Assembly: GCA_028281495.1 (NCBI GenBank)
Contig: JANQJU010000029.1
Span: forward strand, 186,001 to 250,000
Direction: 5' to 3'
Length of the DNA: 64,000 bases
From: SAR324 cluster bacterium
GTDB lineage: Bacteria > SAR324 > NAC60-12
A program made the translations under genes and the position numbers. Positions 44,243-53,783 of this stretch are shown in pieces (within the stretch, counting starts at the first letter, position 1; each line of letters begins with the position of its first letter). Under the pieces are notes generated by a model. The model saw only the letters and a program-made list of their open reading frames with translations. It was not told the DNA's origin and did no database searches.

Positions 44243-44383
44243 AATCATCTCTTTCGTTTTTAGTATTTCTTTAGTTTGGGTTTATATCCGGCATGCTTTA
44301 CGCTAAATACCCGTTCAAAGAAGCTTTTTAGTCGGATGCCAAGTCATGGACACCAAGAGTGTTAGAGTTCATTCCAAGGATAA

Positions 44384-45715
44384 ATGATGAAATATGATAA
44401 GGTTCGCTTCCTGGTTGTTCAAGATTTTCTCAAGTACAAAAAAAAAGGAATATGGAAAGAACAACCTCCGTCTTCACTCACCGCTATCAAAGATCGACGA
44501 TTTTATCTCAACTTGTTGCGAGGCATGATTCGCCACCAACGGCTTCTCGATGTTGAAATTTACCAACGAGCGAAACGGCCTCAAAAACTACAACAAGTCG
44601 TTCAAGGGATTTTATCGTTAGGGGTGTATCAATTTTTTTTCATGGACAAAGTTCCACGACACGCAAGCATTTATGAAACCGTTGCGTTGGCAGTACCATT
44701 TGGTGTGCGAGAAAAAAAGGGATTGATCAATGCTGTGTTGCGAAATCTTCAAAGAGATTTGGAAGCCTCTCTGGATTATTTGCAAAAACATCCACTATTC
44801 GTTCGTTCATCCCATCAAGACTGGATGGCCCGGCGTTGGTCAAGACATTATTCGGAACAGGCGATTTATGCCCTCTGTGAGGCGAACAATCTTTTTGAAG
44901 GAAGCACCATCCGTCCCATTACCCCTTGGACTACCTCTGCTTTGCAAGAAGGTTTGTTACAAGAGGGCATAAAGATACAGCCCCATCCTATTGTTTCTTC
45001 GGCTTTTCTAGTCAACAATACCTATGAACTTTTGCAAAGTGCTGTGTTTCAACAAGGTGGGTGTTACGTGCAAGATGCCTCGTCACAGGTGTTTCTCGAA
45101 TTGGCTCAAAAGTTGTGGAACGGAGAGGTGCTTGATATGTGCGCAGCCCCTGGAGGAAAATCATTGTACATCTTGGGTTCTTCAAAACTGCAAACCTTGG
45201 TGTGCAATGATATTTCTATCGAACGGTTGCAGCTGTTACGAAACAATTTTCAGCGATTACGCCAGGTGTCGCCCAAACTAACGGTTTCCGACGGAGTCCA
45301 GCTCCCATTTGGAAGAGTGTTTGATACCATTTTGTTGGATGCCCCTTGTTCTGCTACGGGCACCATTCGTAAGAATCCAGATGTGAAATGGGTTGCCTCG
45401 GAACAAGAACTTCTGAGCAAAGTACCTTTGCAAAAAAAATTGCTAGATCAAGCGTCCCGGCACATAAAACCAGGCGGCTTTTTGGTTTATGCAACCTGCT
45501 CAATAGAACCGGAAGAAAATGAACAACAGATTGAAGGATTCTTGACGCGTCATCCGGAGTTTCGTTTATGCTCATTTTCACAAATTTCTGAGATTCCTTC
45601 GTCGTATTTGTCCTATGTAACACAACAAGGATATTATCAGGTTGTGACGAATTCTCTGATGATGGGCTTTTTCGCTGCGGTGCTTCAGCATCAAAATGAG
45701 GTCCCTCAACTCTAG
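44384..45715 (+). CDS. rsmB: 16S rRNA (cytosine-967-C5)-methyltransferase RsmB
   Basis: A 443-residue protein with an N-terminal NusB-like RNA-binding domain (LLRGMIRHQRLLDVEI, then ILSLGVYQFFFMDKVPRHA, and KGLINAVLRNLQR). The methyltransferase domain shows YVQDASSQ, EVLDMCAAPGGKSLYIL, LLDAPCSATGTIRKNPDVKW and LVYATCSIEPEENE. Both essential cysteines are present. The match to the classic RsmB layout is stronger than for the gene at 41135. It is divergent from the cytochrome gene across about 140 nt. A second ATG follows the first directly. Confidence 0.94.
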   Translation: MMKYDKVRFLVVQDFLKYKKKGIWKEQPPSSLTAIKDRRFYLNLLRGMIRHQRLLDVEIYQRAKRPQKLQQVVQGILSLGVYQFFFMDKVPRHASIYETVALAVPFGVREKKGLINAVLRNLQRDLEASLDYLQKHPLFVRSSHQDWMARRWSRHYSEQAIYALCEANNLFEGSTIRPITPWTTSALQEGLLQEGIKIQPHPIVSSAFLVNNTYELLQSAVFQQGGCYVQDASSQVFLELAQKLWNGEVLDMCAAPGGKSLYILGSSKLQTLVCNDISIERLQLLRNNFQRLRQVSPKLTVSDGVQLPFGRVFDTILLDAPCSATGTIRKNPDVKWVASEQELLSKVPLQKKLLDQASRHIKPGGFLVYATCSIEPEENEQQIEGFLTRHPEFRLCSFSQISEIPSSYLSYVTQQGYYQVVTNSLMMGFFAAVLQHQNEVPQL

Positions 45716-45922
45716 ATATATTAAAAATGATAAGTGCTTGAAACCTCTGGATGAACCTTATTTCACTTGACTTGCTCTTGAAAAATCAATAGAAGTTCAC
45801 GCCTTTTTGTCAGCACCCTTTTTCACTTTCAAATCGATGAAAGGAACTTTTTTTGCAGAGCATTCGGTTCCTTTGCGTATCAATCGAAAAAGTTAACATA
45901 GACTGTATCTTGTGGGGGCAAT

Positions 45923-46318
45923 ATGTATCAAGAAATTAGAAAAATGTTAGAGGATGAGCGTGAAGAACTCATTAAAGACATTCTCAAAACGAAAAATGTC
46001 ACCAACCGAGAGCATGATATTGGTGACGAAATAGATAATTCCGTGGAAGATCAGGCCCGTGAATTGGTCCTGTTGCTTCAGGATCGTGAACGCGACAAGC
46101 TGGAATTGATCAACGATGCGTTACAACGGATGGATGAGGGAGAATATGGCATTTGTGAAGAATGTGATGAGCAAATTCCCATCAAACGTCTTACTGTGCT
46201 CCCTTTTGCACGTTTGTGTGTGGGGTGTCAGGAGGAGTTGGAACGTCATCAAGGCCCAGTCAGTGTTGATCGAGCGGATAGCAATTCTCGTCTACTTGCT
46301 GGTATGGAAGATGGTTAA
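45923..46318 (+). CDS. DksA/TraR-family zinc-finger protein
   Basis: The 131-residue protein has a helical coiled-coil first half (EIRKMLEDEREELIKDIL, then ELVLLLQDRERDKLELI). The DksA-type zinc finger CEECDEQIPIKRLTVLPFAR then LCVGCQ follows, with all four cysteines. DksA-like proteins enter the secondary channel of RNA polymerase and tune promoters together with (p)ppGpp. GTGGGGGC precedes the ATG as ribosome site. It sits 53 nt before fliR and may belong to the flagellar transcript. Whether it is DksA proper or a specialised paralogue is open. Confidence 0.9.
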   Translation: MYQEIRKMLEDEREELIKDILKTKNVTNREHDIGDEIDNSVEDQARELVLLLQDRERDKLELINDALQRMDEGEYGICEECDEQIPIKRLTVLPFARLCVGCQEELERHQGPVSVDRADSNSRLLAGMEDG

Positions 46319-46371
46319 ATAGCAACCATTCAGTCGATGTTGCATAAGGCCGAACCCCAACAGGAGGTCCG

Positions 46372-47154
46372 ATGGCAAACTTATTGAGCTATGATGCCTC
46401 AGGATTGCTGGGATTCATCCTCGTGTTGGTTCGCGTTAGTGGGATTGTCGGAACGGCTCCGATCTTTGGAGACGCCAACATTCCCACACAAGTCAAAGTT
46501 GTCCTTGCCCTCATTTTTGCACTTATCCTTCATCCTTTCCTTCCCCCCTTTCAAATTCCCCTTCAGGATGTAGCTTCTTATCTTTTGTTGGTAGCAGGTG
46601 AGCTTCTCATCGGTTTGGTATTGGGTATGGTGGGACAAATCCTATTTGCCGCCGTCCGGGTCGCAGGTGATATTTCTGGGTTTCAGATGGGATTGAGTAT
46701 GGCCAATGTGGTTGACCCTCAGTCTCAGCAACAAGTTTCCATCATCTCTGAAATGGAATATGTGATTGCGGCTCTCCTGTTTCTAGCAATGGATGCCCAT
46801 CATATAATCATCCAGGCGATGGTGCGTAGCTACGATTTTTTGACACCCGGCAATGTCGCTTTGGGTAATGATTTGACACAACAAATCATCACGCTATCGG
46901 CAGGAGTATTTGTGCTAGGATTCCAATTGGGAGCTCCGCTGATTGTGTCGTTGTTCATTGCCAATATCATCATGGGTTTCATGGCGCGTGCTGTACCCCA
47001 AATGAATATTTTTGTTGTGGGTTTCCCCTTTTCAATTTTGCTGGGTCTATTGATGTTAGCCATAGGGATGCCGTTTTTTGTCCAAGCGGTTCGCATGATG
47101 TTTGAAATGTTCGACAATCAAGTCATGCAAGTCCTAGAACTCCTCCGTGGTTGA
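46372..47154 (+). CDS. fliR: Flagellar biosynthesis protein FliR
   Basis: A 260-residue polytopic protein with about six helices. ELLIGLVLGMVGQILFAAVRVAG, split by the loop, continues FQMGLSMANVVDPQSQQQVS, the FliR/SpaR signature. The end EMFDNQVMQVLELL is typical. FliR is part of the FliPQR export gate of the flagellar type III apparatus. It opens the run fliR-flhB-flhA-flhF-flhG-fliA; fliP and fliQ are not in the window. CAGGAGG precedes the ATG. Confidence 0.95.
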   Translation: MANLLSYDASGLLGFILVLVRVSGIVGTAPIFGDANIPTQVKVVLALIFALILHPFLPPFQIPLQDVASYLLLVAGELLIGLVLGMVGQILFAAVRVAGDISGFQMGLSMANVVDPQSQQQVSIISEMEYVIAALLFLAMDAHHIIIQAMVRSYDFLTPGNVALGNDLTQQIITLSAGVFVLGFQLGAPLIVSLFIANIIMGFMARAVPQMNIFVVGFPFSILLGLLMLAIGMPFFVQAVRMMFEMFDNQVMQVLELLRG

Positions 47155-47265
47155 AACGTATCTATCGTGGCCAGCCTCCATAGTGTTCTCCTTGTCAGCC
47201 GAATCAGAGGGGGGTATTATCACTAATCAAACCGTTTAATCTCAATCTCATGCTATAAAGGGATT

Positions 47266-48333
47266 ATGGCAGAACAGGACGGACAGGAAAAAACCGAAGC
47301 CCCTTCCGACAAAAAGCGGGAAGATTCTCGCAAAGAGGGACAAGTCGCTTTTAGCCGTGAAGTGACTTCCGCAGCCTTGTTAGCCGGGGTTGGAATGATT
47401 TTCTATGCGCTTGGTTCACAGATGATGGTGCAAAGCGAAGCGTACTTCTCGGATATGTTCACCCGGTTGAGTCGACCGGACCTGACCATCTCTTCGTTAG
47501 CTGGGTTATTTGCAGAAGCTGGAGATTATGCCCTCCCAATATTCTTACCGTTTGCGGCCACCGTGGTGATTGTGGCCTTACTTGCCTCTGTATTTCAGGT
47601 GGGATTTCGCCCGACCTTAAAGCCACTGCAACCGAAGCTGGAAAAGATCAGCCCGCTCAATGGTGTGAAAAAACTGTTCTCGGCTCAATCATTAGCCGAG
47701 CTGTTCAAGAGTTTATTCAAACTGACAGTACTGGGTTACATCGGCTATTTCACGTTTGAGACCGAAATCCAACACTTCATGGGGCTGGCGACCACCTCAA
47801 CGGACGATATCATCGGATACAATTTTGCCGTTGTTGCCAGCGTGGCAGGCAAAATTGTACTAGCATTGATCGTTTTGGCTGCTATGGATTACGTGTTCCA
47901 ACGATGGCAACACGAACAAAAATTGAAAATGACCAAGCAAGAAGTGAAAGACGAGGCCAAACAAACCGAAGGTGATCCTCAGCTCAAGAGTCGTATTCGG
48001 CAGGTACAACGTGAAATGTCACGTGCTCGGATGATGCAGGAAGTCCCCCAGGCAGACGCCATTGTGACCAACCCCACGCATTTTGCTGTGGCCATTCGTT
48101 ATGATCGAGAAACGATGACAGCTCCTCAAGTCACTGCCAAAGGAGCCGATTTTTTGGCCCTCCGGATGCGTGCTATCGCTCAAGAACATAATGTCCCCGT
48201 ATTGGAACGACCTCCTTTGGCTCGTGAATTGTATCGCGATGTAGAGGTAGGCCAAGTGATCCCGGATCGATTCTTCAAGGCAGTTGCCGAGATCTTGGCT
48301 TATGTGTACCGGCTCCGAAAAAAGCGGACTTGA
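47266..48333 (+). CDS. flhB: Flagellar biosynthesis protein FlhB
   Basis: The 355-residue protein starts AEQDGQEKTEAPSDKKREDS, with the KREDSRKEG stretch typical of the FlhB N-terminus. About four membrane helices follow. The cytoplasmic domain contains DAIVTNPTHFAVAIRYD; the NPTH site self-cleaves between Asn and Pro and switches export from hook to filament substrates. The end VLERPPLARELYRDVEVGQ is conserved. It is 111 nt after fliR and 52 nt before flhA. Confidence 0.96.
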   Translation: MAEQDGQEKTEAPSDKKREDSRKEGQVAFSREVTSAALLAGVGMIFYALGSQMMVQSEAYFSDMFTRLSRPDLTISSLAGLFAEAGDYALPIFLPFAATVVIVALLASVFQVGFRPTLKPLQPKLEKISPLNGVKKLFSAQSLAELFKSLFKLTVLGYIGYFTFETEIQHFMGLATTSTDDIIGYNFAVVASVAGKIVLALIVLAAMDYVFQRWQHEQKLKMTKQEVKDEAKQTEGDPQLKSRIRQVQREMSRARMMQEVPQADAIVTNPTHFAVAIRYDRETMTAPQVTAKGADFLALRMRAIAQEHNVPVLERPPLARELYRDVEVGQVIPDRFFKAVAEILAYVYRLRKKRT

Positions 48334-48385
48334 TCTCCAATAGGCAATATCTGCCTACAACAACAATAATCCTCGATAGTTGACT

Positions 48386-50446
48386 ATGGGACGTTTGTTT
48401 CGCAATTCCGATTTCCTCTTAGCAGCTGGAGTCATTACCATCTTGATGATCATGGTAATGCCCCTGCCAGAAATCCTCATCGACATCCTATTGGCTCTTA
48501 GCATCACGATTGGCGTACTGATTTTGTTTGTGTCTCTATTCACTGCCAATGCCTTGGATTTTTCTTCCTTTCCTACCGTTTTGCTCATTGGGACCTTATT
48601 CCGTCTTTCGCTCAATGTGGCATCGACTCGCTTGATCTTGCTCAATGGCAATCAAGGTGCCAATGCGGCAGGTTCTGTGATTAAAGCGTTTGGAGAATTT
48701 GTGATTGGAGGGAACCAAATTGTTGGGATCATTCTGTTTTTGATTCTGGTGTTGATCAATTTCATTGTGATCACCAAAGGGGCAGGACGGATTGCTGAAG
48801 TTGCGGCCCGTTTCACTTTGGATGCGATGCCTGGAAAACAAATGGCTATTGATGCCGATTTGAATGCTGGGTTGATCGATGAGCAACAAGCTAAAGAACG
48901 TCGAACTTTGGTTCAACGTGAGTCCGATTTCTATGGAGCAATGGATGGTGCCAGCAAGTTTGTTCGAGGGGATGCTATTGCGGGTTTGATCATCAGTTCG
49001 ATCAATATCATAGGAGGTTTGCTCGTAGGAACGGTACAATATGGCATGTCTGCCGGTGATGCGTTTGAGACCTATGCACTCCTCACCATCGGTGACGGCT
49101 TGGTTTCTCAGATTCCAGCACTGATCATTTCGGTGGCTGCGGGTATTGCCGTGACCAAGGCTTCTGCTGAACAAAAATTATCTTTAGATTTAAAAAAACA
49201 GATTTTTAGCAACGTCCAAGCTTTGACTGTTGCTGCTGTTGTATTGACCGTTTTCGCGTTGGTGCCGGGATTGCCCACCGTCCCGTTTCTCTTGATTGCT
49301 GTGTTGGCAGGGATCTTGGCCTATACGGCCAAGAAGTCCAATGAAAGAATGGAACAAGAACAGCTTGTGATGGAGGAACAGGAGCAGCAACAACAATTGG
49401 ATGAAGAACCCGAAGATATTGCTTCTCTCCTGCCCATTGATGTATTTGGCCTGGAACTTGGATATGGATTAATACCTCTGGTAGATGAAGAACAAGATGG
49501 CGAACTGCTCAAACGAGTCAAAGCCATTCGGCGTCAGATGGCCCTCGATTTTGGGTTCATTGTGCCACCCTTGCATATTAAAGATAACTTAGAGTTGTCT
49601 CCTGGGGAGTACTCCATTACTATCAAAGGCATTGAAGTGGGCCGGAGTGAGTTGATGGTCGGCCATTTTTTAGCCATGAAGACCGGAGATGTGGATGAAG
49701 AGATTTCTGGCATCGATACGGTAGAACCCGCGTTCGGGCTTCCTGCGATGTGGATTACTGCAGAAGACGAAGAACGTGCTCAGTTTGCCGGATATACTGT
49801 GGTGGATATCCCCACGGTTCTTGCAACCCATGTGACAGAAATTTTGAAAAACCACTCTCACGAGTTCTTAGGACGCCAGGAAACGCAACGGTTGGTAGAT
49901 AACTTTGCGAAGAACGAACCAAAAGTGATAGAAGAACTGATTCCCAACATGTTGTCGTTGGGGGCGATACAAAAGGTGTTGCAAAATCTTCTACGCGAAC
50001 GGGTTTCTGTGCGGGATCTCCATACGATTTTGGAAACGTTGGCTGATATTGCCAACCTGACCAAAGATCCTGACCTGTTGACGGAATATGTGCGTCAATC
50101 AATGGCTCGACCGATCACTCGCCAATATCAAACTCCGGATGGGCAGTTGCCGCTGATCACGATGAATCAAGAAATCGAAGATCAGATAGCTCATGCGATT
50201 CAGGATACCGGACATGGTACCTATTTGGGACTGGCTCCGGATATTGCACAAGCCATTATCAACAAAGTAGAAGGTCTAATGGATTTGTTCGCGATGCAGA
50301 ATTTTCAACCGATTTTACTCTGCTCTCCGTTGATTCGCCCCCATGTGAAAAAATTAATAGAACGCTTTCTTCCAAATTTAGTGGTTCTCTCACATAATGA
50401 AATTGCACCGGATGTTCGCATCGAGTGCATTGGGGTAGTTGAATAG
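48386..50446 (+). CDS. flhA: Flagellar export protein FlhA
   Basis: The protein has 686 residues from the ATG at 48386; a TTG two codons upstream is less likely. The membrane part holds about eight helices, with SFPTVLLIGTLFRLSLNVAS and TRLILLNG, and the FHIPEP-type loop region RFTLDAMPGKQMAIDADLN. The large cytoplasmic domain (about residues 350-686) contains GYTVVDIPTVLATHVTEIL and SVRDLHTILETLAD, which dock chaperone-substrate complexes. FlhA forms a nonameric ring in the export gate. It is 4 nt before flhF. Confidence 0.97.
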   Translation: MGRLFRNSDFLLAAGVITILMIMVMPLPEILIDILLALSITIGVLILFVSLFTANALDFSSFPTVLLIGTLFRLSLNVASTRLILLNGNQGANAAGSVIKAFGEFVIGGNQIVGIILFLILVLINFIVITKGAGRIAEVAARFTLDAMPGKQMAIDADLNAGLIDEQQAKERRTLVQRESDFYGAMDGASKFVRGDAIAGLIISSINIIGGLLVGTVQYGMSAGDAFETYALLTIGDGLVSQIPALIISVAAGIAVTKASAEQKLSLDLKKQIFSNVQALTVAAVVLTVFALVPGLPTVPFLLIAVLAGILAYTAKKSNERMEQEQLVMEEQEQQQQLDEEPEDIASLLPIDVFGLELGYGLIPLVDEEQDGELLKRVKAIRRQMALDFGFIVPPLHIKDNLELSPGEYSITIKGIEVGRSELMVGHFLAMKTGDVDEEISGIDTVEPAFGLPAMWITAEDEERAQFAGYTVVDIPTVLATHVTEILKNHSHEFLGRQETQRLVDNFAKNEPKVIEELIPNMLSLGAIQKVLQNLLRERVSVRDLHTILETLADIANLTKDPDLLTEYVRQSMARPITRQYQTPDGQLPLITMNQEIEDQIAHAIQDTGHGTYLGLAPDIAQAIINKVEGLMDLFAMQNFQPILLCSPLIRPHVKKLIERFLPNLVVLSHNEIAPDVRIECIGVVE

Positions 50447-50450
50447 GTAG

Positions 50451-51743
50451 ATGAATCTAAAACGATATCGCGTAAACAATATCCAAGAAGCGCTCCAGCA
50501 GATTAAAAAAGACCTGGGACCGGATGCCATCATTGTTTCCACACGCCAAGTGAAAGAAAGTTCTGGCAAGTTCGGTTTGTTTGGCAAAACCATGCTGGAG
50601 GTCACGGCCGCCAAAGATAAAAAATCTTCGCAGCCGGCGTCCAAGAAACCTGCTGCGAAAGCTTCCCCAGCTCCCGCTGCCAACCCTTATGGAATCCCCA
50701 CACCACCAGAAAAGCCCAAAGCAGCGGCCCCACTTGTTGCTCCACAAACCGCTTCTTCCTCTGAAGAAACCCGACGTATGTTGTTGCCTTTGCAGGAAGA
50801 AATCCAGGAATTGAAAGATATGATCAAAAGCATGGAACGTCCGCCTACTGAAAATCGGGCAGTGGTCCAGCTTCAACAAGAGGTTTCCGAAGTTCGTAGT
50901 ATGGTTCAAACGTTGGCTGCGCAAACGAGCCAACTCCGCAATGAAGATTTTCCGGAAAATCTGGTCGTGTTGTTTCAGCAAATGGTGTTTGCTGGACTCG
51001 AAGAAAAGTTCGCTAAGCGTCTGATTCAGGAAGCTCAAAAAAGTATTCCGGCAGAAGAGTTGAACAATTTCCCCTATGTCAAAATTTTTATAGCTCGCAT
51101 GATGATGAAAATCGTGAAGACCACCAAGGGCATTGAAAAAAATGGGAGAAAACAACGTATTGTGGCGCTGATTGGACCGACCGGAGTGGGGAAGACCACC
51201 ACCTCGGCTAAAATCGCATCGGAACAAGTGCTCAAATACAAACGGAAAGTGGCCTTATTGACCATTGACACGTTCCGGATTGGAGCTGTTGAACAACTGC
51301 GAGCCTATGCGAAGATCATGAATATTCCTTTTGAGGTCGTCGCGAACAAAGCCGAACTCAACCGCATTGCTGCCAAGTATTCGGACTTCGATGTGATTTT
51401 GATCGATACCGGAGGCCGTTCCCAACGTGATGAGGCCCAGATGTATGAACTTCGAGAGATGCTCGATGATCCAGGGCGAATCGATAATTATCTGGTTTTG
51501 AGCGCGACCACCAAAGATAATGAGATTAGTGAAATTACCCGCAAATTCGGCGAATTGCCTCTCGATGGGGTGATCTTCACCAAGTTGGATGAAAGCACGA
51601 CCTACGGCTGTATTTTCAACCATGCCATTCGCTTTAAGAAACCCGTTGCTTTTTTGACCACGGGGCAGAAAGTACCGGAAGATATTGAGGTTGCCTCCAA
51701 AGAACGGCTCGTGGATTTACTCTTGAACATTTCCGGTCATTGA
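50451..51743 (+). CDS. flhF: Flagellar GTPase FlhF
   Basis: The 430-residue protein has the FlhF layout. A basic N-terminal segment (MNLKRYRVNNIQEALQQIK) is followed by a low-complexity Ala/Pro/Lys linker (about residues 60-105) and a coiled-coil stretch. The SRP-type NG domain has ALIGPTGVGKTTTSAKIA, LTIDTFRIGAVEQLRAYA, VILIDTGGRSQRDEA and VIFTKLDEST. FlhF is an SRP-like GTPase that sets flagellar position and number, usually at the cell pole, together with FlhG. It follows flhA by 4 nt and precedes flhG. Confidence 0.96.
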   Translation: MNLKRYRVNNIQEALQQIKKDLGPDAIIVSTRQVKESSGKFGLFGKTMLEVTAAKDKKSSQPASKKPAAKASPAPAANPYGIPTPPEKPKAAAPLVAPQTASSSEETRRMLLPLQEEIQELKDMIKSMERPPTENRAVVQLQQEVSEVRSMVQTLAAQTSQLRNEDFPENLVVLFQQMVFAGLEEKFAKRLIQEAQKSIPAEELNNFPYVKIFIARMMMKIVKTTKGIEKNGRKQRIVALIGPTGVGKTTTSAKIASEQVLKYKRKVALLTIDTFRIGAVEQLRAYAKIMNIPFEVVANKAELNRIAAKYSDFDVILIDTGGRSQRDEAQMYELREMLDDPGRIDNYLVLSATTKDNEISEITRKFGELPLDGVIFTKLDESTTYGCIFNHAIRFKKPVAFLTTGQKVPEDIEVASKERLVDLLLNISGH

Positions 51744-51793
51744 TTCAGTTCTAATCCGTCTTGTCGTTCCCCCGTCTCTCGTATGAAGGAAGC

Positions 51794-52711
51794 ATGAACG
51801 CTGCTAACCGCATGTCAACGGATCAAGCAAGCACTTTACGCAAGCTGGTCAACACCGATAAACCCCAAAAAGGGCAAACTCCGAACAAACGAAAAGTCCG
51901 CGTGATCAGCGTGACCAGTGGTAAAGGGGGCGTTGGTAAAACCAATATCACGATCAATTTGGCTTACGCCTTGTCCAAAATGGGGCGTAAAGTGTTCATC
52001 TTGGATGCCGACCTGGGCCTTGCCAACATTGATGTCTTGCTGAACATTTCGCCACCTTTCAATATCGAACATGTGCTGTCTGGTGAAAAAAACATCAATG
52101 ATATCATTGTGAATGGTCCCGCCAATATTCGGATTCTTCCCGCAAGTTCGGGGATCAGTGAGATGGCAGAACTGGATCGTGATGAGCAAATGAAACTATT
52201 CCGGAAGTTAAGTGAAATTGATCAAACGATGGATTATCTGTTAGTGGATACTGGGGCAGGAATCTCTTCCAATGTCTTGCGTTTCAACAGTACGGCCGAT
52301 GAGATCATGTTGGTGGTCACTCCAGAACCCACGTCCATGACAGATGCCTACTCCGTGATCAAAATTTTGGCTAGCAAATATCATATCCGAAAATTCAATT
52401 TGATTGCCAATGCGGTGGAATCCAAAGCGGAAGGCCGCGCGGTTTATGATCGCTTGCACAAGGTCGTGCACGATTTCCTTCAGATTGAGCTACGCTATTC
52501 CGGTTTTGTGTTGAGAGATCCCGCTCTCACTAAATCCGTGCGGATGCAAAAGCCGTTGCTCGAAGTGTTTCCTAAGGCACCTGCCAGCAAATGTTTTATG
52601 GCTATGGCTAAATTTTTAGATGCCCAATCGACCACCTTGCCCGCGTTGGAGACCAACACCAAACCCACCAAATTCTGGGATCGTTTGATGCACTGGAAGC
52701 GAAAACGATAG
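51794..52711 (+). CDS. flhG: Flagellar number regulator FlhG (MinD-like ATPase)
   Basis: The protein has 305 residues from the ATG at 51794, which follows GAAGGAAGC; an upstream in-frame TTG is unlikely. The deviant Walker A SGKGGVGKTNITINLA is near residues 39-54. FILDADLGLANIDVLLNI and YLLVDTGAGISSNVLRF follow, typical of the MinD/FlhG branch. The N-terminal stretch (residues 1-20, with MSTDQASTLRKLV) resembles the DQAxxLR segment by which FlhG activates the FlhF GTPase. It works with FlhF to restrict flagellar number. It lies 50 nt after flhF and 7 nt before fliA. Confidence 0.95.
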   Translation: MNAANRMSTDQASTLRKLVNTDKPQKGQTPNKRKVRVISVTSGKGGVGKTNITINLAYALSKMGRKVFILDADLGLANIDVLLNISPPFNIEHVLSGEKNINDIIVNGPANIRILPASSGISEMAELDRDEQMKLFRKLSEIDQTMDYLLVDTGAGISSNVLRFNSTADEIMLVVTPEPTSMTDAYSVIKILASKYHIRKFNLIANAVESKAEGRAVYDRLHKVVHDFLQIELRYSGFVLRDPALTKSVRMQKPLLEVFPKAPASKCFMAMAKFLDAQSTTLPALETNTKPTKFWDRLMHWKRKR

Positions 52712-52718
52712 GAGCCTT

Positions 52719-53456
52719 GTGAGACCAAACCCGTATGCCCAACAAGCCAAGAAAAGCCGCGAAGACCTAGTCTTGGAGCATGCGTATCTGATCAAACGGA
52801 TCGTCAAACGCATGGCCATGCGCCTTCCCAAAGGGGTCGATGAAGACGAACTCTATCAAGCTGGTGCCTTAGGCTTGATGGATGCGGTGGATAAATTCGA
52901 TCCAAGCAAAGACGTCAAATTCACGACCTATGCTGAGTTTCGTATCAAGGGGTCTATCCTGGACGAACTGAGAGCGATGGACTGGATTCCACGGTCGGTG
53001 CGCAACGCGGGGAACCAATTGGAAGCCGCCTATACCAAACTCAGCAATCAATTCAGCCGTGAACCCACCGATGCCGAAATGGCTAAAGAAATGGAAATGC
53101 CGCTGAAGGAGTATCATGAATACATCGCCAAAGCGCGTCCTATTCCCCTAGTCTCTATCGAGGATCTTGGCCACGATGAGGATGAATCTACCAACCTCTT
53201 GGATGTCCTAGCCGATCCCGATACCGACGACCCTTTGGCTGTGCTTTCCATGCAAAACATGCAAGAAAGTCTCGCCCAAGCCATCACCCAGCTCACAGAA
53301 CAAGAACAAATGATTCTCTCTCTGTATTATATGGAAGAGATGAATCTGAAAGAAATCGGTGAAATCTTAGGGGTGTCCGAGTCGCGTATTTCTCAAATCC
53401 GTACCAAAACTATCGTGAAGCTACGGGCGATGATGAAAAATAAAAAAGAAACTTGA
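52719..53456 (+). CDS. fliA: Flagellar sigma factor FliA (sigma-28)
   Basis: The 245-residue protein starts at GTG 52719 after AGGAGCCTT. It has the sigma-70 family region 2 (DELYQAGALGLMDAVDKFDP, then FTTYAEFRIKGSILDELRAM, DWIPRSVRN), region 3 and region 4 (LTEQEQMILSLYYMEEMNLK, EIGEILGVSESRISQIRTKT). Its length and the DWIPRSVR motif match FliA. It directs late flagellar genes; the flagellin promoter at 11698-11724 in this window matches its consensus. It ends the fliR-fliA run. The anti-sigma factor FlgM is not visible here. Confidence 0.95.
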   Translation: MRPNPYAQQAKKSREDLVLEHAYLIKRIVKRMAMRLPKGVDEDELYQAGALGLMDAVDKFDPSKDVKFTTYAEFRIKGSILDELRAMDWIPRSVRNAGNQLEAAYTKLSNQFSREPTDAEMAKEMEMPLKEYHEYIAKARPIPLVSIEDLGHDEDESTNLLDVLADPDTDDPLAVLSMQNMQESLAQAITQLTEQEQMILSLYYMEEMNLKEIGEILGVSESRISQIRTKTIVKLRAMMKNKKET

Positions 53457-53503
53457 GCCGAAACAAAGACTCAGAAAATCTTTCACTTCACAAAATCTGA
53501 CCC

Positions 53504-53755
53504 ATGACTTCCTTGGAAGAAATCGTTGAAGAGACTTTAGAATCCATGATCCAACTCCAACGCCAAAAGGTGCTAAAAGTGGCTCGTGCGATCAATCCCC
53601 GCGTCACCCCAGAGGACATTCGTAATCCTCAAGATCTCCCCGATTTGTATGAAGATCCGGGTTTCAATTACGAAGATGGCATTTTGACAGGTTATCTGTC
53701 TGTCCAAATGTCGCTACGAGCGAAACTTCGAGAGCCGCTGAATCAATCACCATAG
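53504..53755 (+). CDS. Small conserved-looking protein after fliA, unknown function
   Basis: An 83-residue acidic protein 47 nt downstream of fliA on the same strand. It starts TSLEEIVEETLESMIQLQRQ and contains AINPRVTPEDIRNPQDLPDL, then FNYEDGILTGYLSVQMSLRA. It appears mostly helical with a short Pro-rich middle and has no signal peptide or metal ligands. I do not recognise it. The position after fliA suggests a flagellar accessory role, but this is only context. Confidence 0.55.
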   Translation: MTSLEEIVEETLESMIQLQRQKVLKVARAINPRVTPEDIRNPQDLPDLYEDPGFNYEDGILTGYLSVQMSLRAKLREPLNQSP

Positions 53756-53783
53756 CAATTCCTAGCAGTTAGGTAGGGCAATT

